A stretch of 13,771 bases of DNA from an uncultured Lentisphaeria bacterium (GCA_903821255.1 CAIJKT010001068.1:1-13771); one strand, 5' to 3'. Shown: positions 7,377-13,691, counted from the first letter of the stretch. Notes: generated by a model from the letters alone, not told the origin. Numbers and translations: made by a program.

Positions 7377-9305
7377 ATGAAAAAATCTGTTTTACTGGAT
7401 AAAGGCAGTTTTCATATTGGCTGCAACTATTGGGCATCTCACGCTGGAGTCAGGATGTGGGAAGACTGGCAACCGGAGATCATCGAAAAGGATCTTAAAC
7501 AGTTATCTGAATCCGGAATGCAGCTATTGCGCGTATTCCCGTTGTGGCCGGTATTTCAGCCGCTGACGGTTGCGCGTATCCCCTGGAAATCCGTCAGCGA
7601 GCAGGAACTACGGTTCGGCGATAAGGCGCTGGACCATACTCCGGCCGGACAAGCCGGGGTTTCCGCTGAAGCAATGGAAAAATTTCGCATCTTCGCCGAT
7701 ATGGTGGAAAAGCATAACCTGAAACTGGTTGTCGCGCTGGTTACCGGCTGGATGAGCGGACGGCTGTTTGTGCCGCCCGCATTCGAGGGCTGTAACGTAC
7801 TCTCAGACGCCACCGCGATCAAATGGCAAAAACGCTTTGTCAGCTATTTCGTTGAAACATTTAAAAACCACAAAGCGATTGATTCATGGGGGCTGGGCAA
7901 CGAGTGTAACTGTATGGGCGGCAGTGTCATAAGCCGGGACCAGGCGTGGCTCTGGACCAATACTGTCGCATCCGCTATCCGTCAGGCCGACCCGGAACGG
8001 GCAATTCTGTCAGATATGCACAGCATCCAATGCGAAAACGGCAGCTGGCTTATCACCGATCAGGCGGAGCTGACCGATATTCTTACGACCCATCCCTATC
8101 CGCAGTTCACTCCAAAATGCGGACAGGACCAGCTTAATACCATCCGCAACGGGCTTCATGCCACCGCAGAGTCAAGGTTGTACGGCGATGTCGGCAACCG
8201 CCCATGCATCCCGGAGGAACTCGGAACCCTGGGGCCGGTGGTCTGCAGCGAGAAAGTAGCGGCCGCCTATCTCCGGACGACCATGTTCTCCAGTTGGGCT
8301 CACGACTGCCGCGGACTGTTCTGGTGGTGCGCCTATGACCAGGATCTGCTGGACTTTCCGCCTTACGAATGGGTCGGTCTTGAGCGCGAATTAGGCTTGA
8401 TCAGGAACAACCGCAAAACTAAACCGGCATGCGACGCAATGCAGGAATTCGGACAGATGCTGAAGGGAATGCCGTTTAAGCATCTGCCGGAATTCAGGAA
8501 AAATGCGGTATGCGTCCTGACCCGCAACCAGGATCAGTGGAGCATCGCTTTCAGTTCGTTTATTCTTGCCAAACAGGCTGGATTCGATATCGAGTTCCAG
8601 TATGCGAATCAACCGTTGAAAGAATCTGACTTTTACATTGTGCCGTCAGTTGCCAGTAGTTTTTCGCTTTACCGTTCGGAATGGCTGGCGCTGCTGGACA
8701 GAGCTCAGGCTGGCGCAACGGTGCTCATGACCTACGACAGCGCATTTATTCAGCCGTTTGAAAATGTCTTTGGCATCGAAGTGGAATCCCGCGAAAAGGC
8801 GTTGCATCCGGAAAGCTTCAAACTTGATGAAAAAACGCTGACCTGCGCCCATACGGAGGTTGTACTCAGACTGAAATGCACTACCGCTGAAACGCTGCTG
8901 ACCGATTTGAAAGACAATCCGTTACTGACGTGCAACAAATACGGCAAAGGCAAAATGCTGTTCCTGAATGCGCCGCTGGAGAAATATTTGAGCGACACTC
9001 CGGGCGTTTTCAACCGGGCAGACGTTAAGCCGTATTGGAGACTTTACGCCATGGCTGCCGAGCTCGCCGGGGTGAGCAGGATCATTACTTCCGGCAATCC
9101 TCAGGTTGGCGTTACGGAGCATTTCATATCACAAAGCGAGGCAATCGCGGTGCTGATTAATTACAATCCGGCTCCGGCGGAGATTGAACCCGTTATCAGC
9201 CGCGGCTGGAAACTGGCGGAAGTAATTTCGGGGAAGTGCTCCGGCAAAACATTGAATATCAGCGGCAATGACGCGGCAGTAATCAAACTGATTAAGAACG
9301 CTTAG
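7377..9305 (+). CDS. intracellular clan GH-A glycoside hydrolase with GH42-like multidomain layout
   Basis: A 642-residue enzyme without a signal peptide, so probably cytoplasmic and acting on imported oligosaccharides. Residues ~10-345 form a clan GH-A (beta/alpha)8 barrel: strand 4 ends in GLGNE with Glu176 as likely acid/base, and strand 7 in IPEELGTLG with Glu281 (or Glu280) as likely nucleophile; FWWCAYDQ follows as strand 8. Residues ~375-490 look like a flavodoxin-like trimerisation domain, as in GH42 and related beta-galactosidases/mannosidases, and the last ~70 residues form a small beta domain. The family (GH5-like catalysis, GH42-like layout) cannot be named with certainty. Start ATG 7377 has AAAAGG at 7362-7367; an in-frame ATG at 7347 lies in the operator. 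The 3' end overlaps the convergent lacI gene by 14 bases. Control by that LacI protein is inferred from the operator at 7347. Confidence 0.85.
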   Translation: MKKSVLLDKGSFHIGCNYWASHAGVRMWEDWQPEIIEKDLKQLSESGMQLLRVFPLWPVFQPLTVARIPWKSVSEQELRFGDKALDHTPAGQAGVSAEAMEKFRIFADMVEKHNLKLVVALVTGWMSGRLFVPPAFEGCNVLSDATAIKWQKRFVSYFVETFKNHKAIDSWGLGNECNCMGGSVISRDQAWLWTNTVASAIRQADPERAILSDMHSIQCENGSWLITDQAELTDILTTHPYPQFTPKCGQDQLNTIRNGLHATAESRLYGDVGNRPCIPEELGTLGPVVCSEKVAAAYLRTTMFSSWAHDCRGLFWWCAYDQDLLDFPPYEWVGLERELGLIRNNRKTKPACDAMQEFGQMLKGMPFKHLPEFRKNAVCVLTRNQDQWSIAFSSFILAKQAGFDIEFQYANQPLKESDFYIVPSVASSFSLYRSEWLALLDRAQAGATVLMTYDSAFIQPFENVFGIEVESREKALHPESFKLDEKTLTCAHTEVVLRLKCTTAETLLTDLKDNPLLTCNKYGKGKMLFLNAPLEKYLSDTPGVFNRADVKPYWRLYAMAAELAGVSRIITSGNPQVGVTEHFISQSEAIAVLINYNPAPAEIEPVISRGWKLAEVISGKCSGKTLNISGNDAAVIKLIKNA

Positions 9306-9309
9306 TCAG
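9288..9309. terminator. hairpin shared by the two convergent stop codons
   Basis: CTGATTAAG-AACG-CTTAGTCAG forms a 9-bp stem (one T-G wobble when read on the plus strand) with a 4-base loop. It contains both stop codons of the overlapping convergent genes. No T-tract follows on either side, so it may act as a weak bidirectional terminator or simply protect the 3' ends. Confidence 0.35.
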
Positions 9310-10254
9310 ATCAAGAACGGATTCCCGCTCAATCAGCCGGTTCTCCAGACGCAGATGGAGCGGCTTGAGCGGCTTGCCGGCGATGACTTCGTCCAGACGA
9401 TTGACCAAAGTTTCCGCGAGCTTCAGGAAATTCTGGTCTATCGTTGTCTGCGGCGGGGTCATATATTGCGACAGATTGGCGGTTTCAAATGAAACCGTAG
9501 AAATGTCGACGGGGATGGATTTGTTCATCAGGTACATCATATAGCAGAACTGCGGGATAATCCCCTCGCAGCCGACAATTACCGCGGTACAGCCGGTTTT
9601 TACAATCCTGGCGGAAGCTTCGAGCAGCGTTTCTTCGTCTTTTTTAACAAATTTATGCTCGAATTCCAAGCCATTGGCGGCAAGGCCGTCACGATAACCG
9701 TCCATTCGCTCGATCATGCCCCATGCCAGCGGGCCCGGACTTTCTCCGATATAGGCGATTTGCCGGTGTTCCTTAGCGCAGAGGTAATCAACCGCCATTC
9801 TCAGTCCCTGGCGGTGGTCGGTGGAAACCGAAGGAATTTCCTCGACTTCATGGTTGACTGTAACCATCGGGATGTCCAGCCCTTTAAGCGCACTGGTGGC
9901 GGCCGGGGAAATTGCAATCAGCCCCTTTAGTGAAGTATTGTGCAGCAATGGAACAGAAGTATGCGGAATTATTTCAAACGCGTAGTTGCGCTTAAAGAGC
10001 AATTGCGAAAGCGCGGTTATCATCAGTACTTCAAACTGGCCAAGGTTAATGCCGTCGGTACCATTTACCACAATCCCGATATTGTTCCGGGTGGCGCTGA
10101 ATTTCGGGGAGTATTTCATCCGGCGCGCGACTTCCAGCACCCGGTTCCGGATTTCATCCTTGACATAAGGATGCCGGTTAAAAACCCTGGATACCGTGGC
10201 AGGCGAAACTGCCGCCGATGCCGCGATGTCTGAAATTTTCATTTTTTCATTCAT
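9292..10254 (-). CDS. LacI-family transcriptional repressor (local carbohydrate regulator)
   Basis: About 320 residues. The N-terminal LacI HTH is plain (KISDIAASAAVSPATVSRVF at residues 6-25), followed by the hinge region and a periplasmic-binding-protein-like sugar domain with family landmarks: GLIAISP, TDHRQGLRMAVDYL, RQIAYIGE and, near the end, PPQTTIDQNFLKLAETLVNR. The reading frame extends up to an ATG at 10281, but the predicted transcript starts near 10289, so that start would be almost leaderless; ATG 10254, preceded by AGGAAAGG 11 bases upstream, gives a normal leader and the usual LacI N-terminus (10242 is also possible). Its promoter carries a copy of the operator, so it is probably autoregulated. 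It lies between the GH gene (convergent, 14-base overlap) and a prepilin gene (divergent), and is the likely reader of all five ATGAAA-N3-TTTCAT sites. The inducer is unknown, probably a sugar. Confidence 0.92.
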   Translation of the reverse strand: MNEKMKISDIAASAAVSPATVSRVFNRHPYVKDEIRNRVLEVARRMKYSPKFSATRNNIGIVVNGTDGINLGQFEVLMITALSQLLFKRNYAFEIIPHTSVPLLHNTSLKGLIAISPAATSALKGLDIPMVTVNHEVEEIPSVSTDHRQGLRMAVDYLCAKEHRQIAYIGESPGPLAWGMIERMDGYRDGLAANGLEFEHKFVKKDEETLLEASARIVKTGCTAVIVGCEGIIPQFCYMMYLMNKSIPVDISTVSFETANLSQYMTPPQTTIDQNFLKLAETLVNRLDEVIAGKPLKPLHLRLENRLIERESVLDLTKRS

Positions 10255-10279
10255 AACTGCCAGAACCTTTCCTGTAAAC

Positions 10280-10294
10280 ATGAAAACCTTTCAT
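10280..10294. promoter_or_regulatory. LacI-type operator, site 2 (ATGAAAACCTTTCAT), autoregulatory
   Basis: ATGAAA / TTTCAT half-sites with a 3-base centre, one base downstream of the lacI -10 box when read on the minus strand. The placement relative to the promoter is identical to that of site 1, which supports autorepression. Confidence 0.7.
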
Positions 10295-10295
10295 T

Positions 10296-10324
10296 ATTAT
10301 AGCTTATATTCATGAAAAAAGCAA
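10296..10324 (-). promoter_or_regulatory. sigma70-type promoter of the lacI gene
   Basis: On the minus strand: -35 TTGCTT (10324-10319), 17-base spacer, perfect -10 TATAAT (10301-10296). It is divergent from the prepilin promoter, whose -35 begins 27 bases away. Confidence 0.7.
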
Positions 10325-10350
10325 GTTTCAAAGAAATGTTTGAATACCGC

Positions 10351-10379
10351 TTGACTAATGAAATGATTTCATGTAGAAT
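10351..10379 (+). promoter_or_regulatory. sigma70-type promoter of the prepilin gene at 10413
   Basis: -35 TTGACT (10351-10356), 17-base spacer, -10 TAGAAT (10374-10379). The spacer is almost wholly occupied by a perfect operator palindrome, so a bound repressor would exclude RNA polymerase. Confidence 0.72.
10358..10372. promoter_or_regulatory. LacI-type operator, site 3 (ATGAAATGATTTCAT)
   Basis: A perfect 7+1+7 palindrome lying between -35 and -10, beginning two bases after the -35. It is identical in sequence and placement to site 5 (12447-12461). Its centre is 78 bp from site 2, so looping between the divergent promoters is possible. Confidence 0.75.
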
Positions 10380-10412
10380 ATATAGCAAGAACTATTAATA
10401 GAGGTTTTTGTT

Positions 10413-11111
10413 ATGAGAATTGTAAAACTGAAAAATTTCACACTCATTGAACTCCTGGTGGTGATCGCCATCATCGCGATTTTGGCCTCAATGTTACTTC
10501 CCGCACTCAATAAAGCGCGGGAAAAAGCTAAATCAACTAAGTGTATCAACAATCTGAAACAACTGGGAACTGCATGTTTAATGTACCTGGACGACTACCA
10601 GGGGTATTTTCTCCCGGGTTCATGCGGCCCCACCTATGCGAACGGCTGGTATGATGCCACTTACAGTCCGTTAATCAAAGGTAAATATGTGCCCAAGTGG
10701 GTTAACGGAAAAGTACAGGGCGGCGGCAGCCTTATTGATTGTCCGTCAAACAATTCCACATTAGGAACTTACAATGTATATACCAATTATGCCTATAATA
10801 ACCACATGCCTGGATATTATTCTGCCGGAACTTTCACTGACGGGGCAAAAATTATATCCAGAGTGGTCAGGCCGTCAATACGGGTGATGTTTGTAGACTC
10901 CGATGATGCCTATCTTGTTGATCATAGCAACTTTGCTCCAAGACTTGGAGCTTGGCATTCCGGTTACACATCTAATTTTCTATTTGTTGACGGCCGTGCG
11001 GTAAATCTTAATAATCCCAGAAAGTCGTTAATCCCTCCGGCGAATCCGGTTGAGTCCAGAGGATATTTTGACTGGTATAATCGTGCCGGAGCCGATAATT
11101 ATTTGAAATAA
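10413..11111 (+). CDS. type IV prepilin-like protein (second copy), LacI-controlled
   Basis: A 232-residue pseudopilin-like protein. Residues 9-24 are [16 protein letters not shown], the N-terminal methylation/cleavage segment with Glu at mature position 5; the residue before cleavage is Asn8, not Gly. The amphipathic region [20 protein letters not shown] matches the 6449 protein, and the DNA of the first ~130 bases is also very similar, while the rest of the two proteins diverges. The C-terminal motif is [13 protein letters not shown], which has ten residues between His and Asp-Gly, one more than the family's H-X9-DG. The ATG has GAGG at 10401-10404, eight bases upstream. It is transcribed divergently from lacI, from a promoter filled by operator site 3. 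It probably sits in the inner membrane or in a pilus-like assembly; the function is inferred. Confidence 0.88.
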   Translation: MRIVKLKNFTLIELLVVIAIIAILASMLLPALNKAREKAKSTKCINNLKQLGTACLMYLDDYQGYFLPGSCGPTYANGWYDATYSPLIKGKYVPKWVNGKVQGGGSLIDCPSNNSTLGTYNVYTNYAYNNHMPGYYSAGTFTDGAKIISRVVRPSIRVMFVDSDDAYLVDHSNFAPRLGAWHSGYTSNFLFVDGRAVNLNNPRKSLIPPANPVESRGYFDWYNRAGADNYLK

Positions 11112-11124
11112 GAATCTTCTTTCC

Positions 11125-11148
11125 CGGCAGGACGTTATGGTCCTGCCG
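11125..11148. terminator. strong hairpin after the prepilin gene
   Basis: A perfect 9-bp GC-rich stem, CGGCAGGAC / GTCCTGCCG, with a 6-base loop, starting 13 bases after the prepilin stop. There is no T-tract on the 3' side (ACACATGTGG follows), so it is a terminator or an mRNA-stabilising structure of non-standard form. Confidence 0.5.
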
Positions 11149-11203
11149 ACACATGTGGTTGAATGTTATCTCAAGTTCAACTAATCAGCGCACAAATTTG
11201 TTC

Positions 11204-11221
11204 TCTGAATTTATATTCAGA
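11204..11221. promoter_or_regulatory. inverted repeat upstream of the M55 peptidase gene
   Basis: TCTGAAT-TTAT-ATTCAGA, a perfect 7-bp inverted repeat with a 4-base loop, ending 23 bases before the ATG of the peptidase gene. TATAAA at 11227-11232 could be a -10 box but has no good -35, so the promoter is not called. The repeat may be an operator or an RNA hairpin. Confidence 0.25.
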
Positions 11222-11244
11222 CTTCCTATAAAGTAACAGTCTAT

Positions 11245-12078
11245 ATGAAAATCTACATTAATACCGATATTGAAGGCGTGGCAGGCTGGGTTTTTTATGC
11301 ATCCTGCAACAGTTCGATCTGGAATTTCAAACATCTGGAACGCATGAACCGCCTCCTGACCAATGAAGTCAATGCGGCAGTCCGGGCCTGTCTGGAAATG
11401 GGTGCCGCCGACATTTATATCAATGACAATCACGGTTCAGCATATAATATTCTCTACGATGAACTCGAACGCGGCTGCAAAGTTATCCACGGACGCGCAG
11501 GGTATTTCCCGTCATGGCTGCCGCTGCTGGATGAAAGTTTTGATGCCGTGATCGGTATTGGTATGCATGCAATGGCCGGAACTCCGGCGGCCGTTTGTCC
11601 TCATTCCTGCTGGCATTTGACCACCGGAACTGGCGATGAATTAAAACTTAGCGAATGCACCATGTTCGCCGCGCTGTCCGGGGAAAAAGATATTCCGCTG
11701 GTCGCGATTTCCGGCGACGACAAGATTGCCGCAGAAGTGTCCGCCAAAATTCCAGGATGCGAAACAGCCATCGTTAAACAAGGTCTCGCGGCGCAGAATG
11801 CCTGTTCGCTGGATCCGGAAACTGTACTGGAACTGATTGCTGAAAAAGTCAGGGCCGGGCTGGCCGGCCGCAACAGGATTAAGCCGTTTAAACTTGCCGG
11901 TCCGTTCAAGCTCAATATTTCCGACCGCGATCCGGCGGTTAAAGCATTGCCGGAAGATATGACTGGCAATAATCTGTGGGAATTAATGCATGATGCCTGC
12001 CGGGTTTTCGGTAATAAATGGGGCGATCAGAGTATTGACGACCGGTCATGGCGTTACCCGGATAATATTTTCAAATAG
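11245..12078 (+). CDS. M55-family D-aminopeptidase (DppA-like)
   Basis: A 277-residue enzyme of peptidase family M55, close in length to Bacillus DppA, a zinc D-aminopeptidase that hydrolyses D-Ala-containing peptides and assembles as a ring. Metal-site residues are conserved by alignment from memory: Asp8 and Glu10 (in NTDIEG), His63 (in NDNHGS), His108 (in GMHAMAGTP) and Glu137. His120 (in PHS) matches the catalytic His of DppA, with one residue more between it and His108. No signal peptide, so cytoplasmic. There is only a weak ribosome site (AAAG near 11231). It follows the prepilin gene after a hairpin and carries no ATGAAA-N3-TTTCAT operator, so it seems outside the local LacI regulon; a role in peptidoglycan peptide recycling is inferred from the family. 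Confidence 0.87.
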   Translation: MKIYINTDIEGVAGWVFYASCNSSIWNFKHLERMNRLLTNEVNAAVRACLEMGAADIYINDNHGSAYNILYDELERGCKVIHGRAGYFPSWLPLLDESFDAVIGIGMHAMAGTPAAVCPHSCWHLTTGTGDELKLSECTMFAALSGEKDIPLVAISGDDKIAAEVSAKIPGCETAIVKQGLAAQNACSLDPETVLELIAEKVRAGLAGRNRIKPFKLAGPFKLNISDRDPAVKALPEDMTGNNLWELMHDACRVFGNKWGDQSIDDRSWRYPDNIFK

Positions 12079-12118
12079 CCTGATTGTACAGGAAATTGCA
12101 TTTTGGGTTTTTATGATT

Positions 12119-12155
12119 GCGGATTAATCTTCGGAGTACCGCAGATCTAATCCGC
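12119..12155. terminator. long hairpin downstream of the M55 gene, with an alternative stem
   Basis: Outer stem GCGGATTA / TAATCCGC, continued by ATCT / AGAT after one bulged C, then CGG / CCG closing an AGTA loop: about 15 pairs in 37 bases. The 3' arm can instead pair downstream as TCCGCC-TGT-GGCGGA (12151-12165), so the two stems exclude each other. No T-tract follows. It may be a terminator of the peptidase gene, a dispersed palindromic repeat or a structured RNA. Confidence 0.4.
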
Positions 12156-12249
12156 CTGTGGCGGACAAGAGTCCTGACAGGGCAAATCCCGGCCCGGCCG
12201 GTTAAGTTCGACCGATATATAAAACTCAGATGCTATGCTCATTTATGAT

Positions 12250-12354
12250 TTACCATAAAACGGCACGGTTAAAAAAACTGGAAGCCGCAGATGCAAGAAC
12301 TTCCGGCGATGACGCAATATCTGAAATTATCTTTTTATCGCTTATTTCTATCAA
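12250..12354 (-). pseudogene. decayed lacI 5' end (HTH remnant)
   Basis: On the minus strand this stretch aligns codon for codon, without gaps, to the HTH of the intact LacI at 9292-10254: over 22 codons (12330 down to 12265), 11 residues are identical, including ISDIA and the closing FNR. The matching ATG is gone (the aligned positions have no ATG; only a TTG at 12354 is available), the recognition helix is eroded, and the frame ends at TAA 12252-12250 five codons after the match. DNA similarity continues upstream through the leader into the operator at 12370-12384 with a single 1-base gap. It is too short to be a working repressor. It is best read as a relic of a duplicated repressor gene. 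Confidence 0.72.
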
Positions 12355-12369
12355 GCCTTTCGTATTGAC

Positions 12370-12384
12370 ATGAAAAGGTTTCAT
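12370..12384. promoter_or_regulatory. LacI-type operator, site 4 (ATGAAAAGGTTTCAT)
   Basis: ATGAAA / TTTCAT with a 3-base centre, in the position that corresponds to site 2 relative to the decayed lacI. Unlike the decayed gene, the half-sites are intact, which suggests they still matter, perhaps as an auxiliary operator for site 5, 77 bp away. Confidence 0.62.
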
Positions 12385-12439
12385 TGCTTTAACTAATTTT
12401 TAACTAAAATATATGTTTAAATAAAAAGTTGAACATCTA

Positions 12440-12468
12440 TTGACTTATGAAATGATTTCATATATAGT
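12440..12468 (+). promoter_or_regulatory. sigma70-type promoter upstream of the 12505/12711 unit
   Basis: -35 TTGACT (12440-12445), 17-base spacer, -10 TATAGT (12463-12468). The architecture matches the prepilin promoter at 10351, including the operator in the spacer. The predicted leader to the 12711 gene is about 235 bases and includes a small ORF. Confidence 0.68.
12447..12461. promoter_or_regulatory. LacI-type operator, site 5 (ATGAAATGATTTCAT)
   Basis: A perfect 7+1+7 palindrome identical to site 3 and placed identically, two bases after the -35 and one base before the -10. It puts the downstream secreted protein in the local LacI regulon. Confidence 0.75.
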
Positions 12469-12504
12469 CTATATTAGTAATTTAAAAGCAATGGATGTTT
12501 TTAC

Positions 12505-12636
12505 ATGAAAACTGTAAATTTGTTTTTTGAAATGTTAAAATTTCTTGTATTGATTACAATTACTATAATTATTACCTCATTTGACCCTGGACTTTTTGGC
12601 GGAACTTCAAATCTTCTGCTTGTCGACACCTCTTAA
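12505..12636 (+). CDS. small ORF, 43-residue hydrophobic peptide, possible prepilin relic or leader cistron
   Basis: ATG to TAA, 43 codons, AT-rich. The peptide starts MKTVNL and has one hydrophobic stretch (LKFLVLITITIIITSF, residues 11-26) that could span a membrane. It lies where the prepilin gene lies relative to site 3: promoter-to-ATG distance is nearly the same, and the first 18 bases match the prepilin start (encoding MRIVKL) at 14 positions. The remainder no longer resembles FTLIELLVV beyond hydrophobicity, and the ribosome site is weak. It may be a decayed prepilin, a real small membrane peptide or a leader peptide; I cannot decide. No other gene is seen in 12079-12710. Confidence 0.35.
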   Translation: MKTVNLFFEMLKFLVLITITIIITSFDPGLFGGTSNLLLVDTS

Positions 12637-12710
12637 ACGCAATAAAAGATCCGGCAGATATTTTTATTTCAATTACTGCAACAGGTATCATAAAAAAGGA
12701 GAAACATATT

Positions 12711-13691
12711 ATGTTCAATGCAAAAAATCACCGTGGAATTGTTAAGTTGATGGTTGTCATTGCTGCTTGCTGTATAAACGCTTGGACAATGTGCGGGCAG
12801 ACTTATCCTCCGCAGCCGCATTTTAGCCGGGGTGGTGCGAATCTGGTTTCCAATCCGATAATTAGCGGTTCTACTGGCTGGACGCTGAATGGCGCTGTAT
12901 ATGATTCAGGTGTAAGTCGCACTGCTAACGATAACTCCGGATCACTGAGAATAGACGTTCCTTGCCAGAGTAACTGCCAGATACAATCCTACTCCACATT
13001 TTCGGTAGTGCCCGGCCAGGAGTACACTATGGCGCTGTATATGCATAGTGATACTTCCCCTGCGCCAATAATATTTATGTATGTCGCCTATTATGACATC
13101 AACGGCAACTGCACTCGGCAAAGCGATAATTTAGGAAGTTTTCAAGGCATAACCAGTCCAGACACATGGCAGGAGGTCGCATACCATTTTCGTCCGCGGA
13201 CTGGTGAAGTATCTGCCAGGGTCAGGGTGAATGTCATGGGCCGGATGGATGGCGCAACTACTGGCAGGGTCTGGATTGATGAGGTGTATGTTGGAACCGA
13301 AATCGGTTATGCGGAATCGCCAGCCGCGAAAACTCCCTTTGCGGGAACAAGGACTAAAGTTGACGCACTCGGCAACGTTGAAGTTTACAATGGCGCTACC
13401 GGCAAATTTGCCCCGTTTTTCCCGATAGGAATTTATATTGACGGGGATCGTCCGGACTGGAATTTTTATTCCAACCAGGGATTTAATACCGCAATGTGGA
13501 CATGGGCTTATGACAGTATACTCAGGGCGAGAAACGCCGGACTGATGGCAAATTTTGAGCTCGTAAAATATATTACTGGCGAGAAGACTACCGGCGAATT
13601 AACGACTACGCTTAACGCAATAGAGGCCAATGGCGTCAGGGATAATATATTAATGGGGTATGCACTTGACGGAAGTTACCACAAGGTGTAG
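12711..13691 (+). CDS. secreted carbohydrate-binding/GH-like protein, frame broken near the right edge
   Basis: 326 residues before a stop that is probably not the natural one. A signal peptide covers about residues 1-30 (Lys12, hydrophobic 13-24). Residues ~43-197 look like a beta-sandwich carbohydrate-binding module of the CBM4/9 type, beginning NLVSNP and ending WIDEVYVGTEIG. Residues ~215-326 look like the start of a TIM barrel (FFPIGIYIDG, GFNTAMWTW, ILMGYALDG). At 13686-13695 a GTGTA tandem duplication shifts the frame into TAG (13689-13691). With one copy removed, the frame reads on as VYEHMEDYPKTLSELEKRF to the window end. AAGGAG (12696-12701) lies nine bases before the ATG. It is transcribed from the operator-bearing promoter at 12440. 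It is either a pseudogene or a sequencing error; the catalytic family is unknown. Confidence 0.75.
   Translation: MFNAKNHRGIVKLMVVIAACCINAWTMCGQTYPPQPHFSRGGANLVSNPIISGSTGWTLNGAVYDSGVSRTANDNSGSLRIDVPCQSNCQIQSYSTFSVVPGQEYTMALYMHSDTSPAPIIFMYVAYYDINGNCTRQSDNLGSFQGITSPDTWQEVAYHFRPRTGEVSARVRVNVMGRMDGATTGRVWIDEVYVGTEIGYAESPAAKTPFAGTRTKVDALGNVEVYNGATGKFAPFFPIGIYIDGDRPDWNFYSNQGFNTAMWTWAYDSILRARNAGLMANFELVKYITGEKTTGELTTTLNAIEANGVRDNILMGYALDGSYHKV

Noticed and set aside
10255..10281. ATG at 10281 as the lacI start
   Set aside because: It overlaps the operator and would leave only about eight bases of leader; the LacI family N-terminus begins at 10254 or 10242.
12156..12225. Possible tRNA or tRNA relic (GTTCGACC near 12207 resembles a T-loop)
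   Set aside because: No acceptor stem, anticodon arm or correct spacing could be built around it.
12365..12394. TTGACA at 12365 as a plus-strand promoter
   Set aside because: The -35 is perfect, but the -10 (TTTAAC or TTAACT) is poor, and the TTGACA falls in the aligned leader of the decayed lacI, so it may be accidental.
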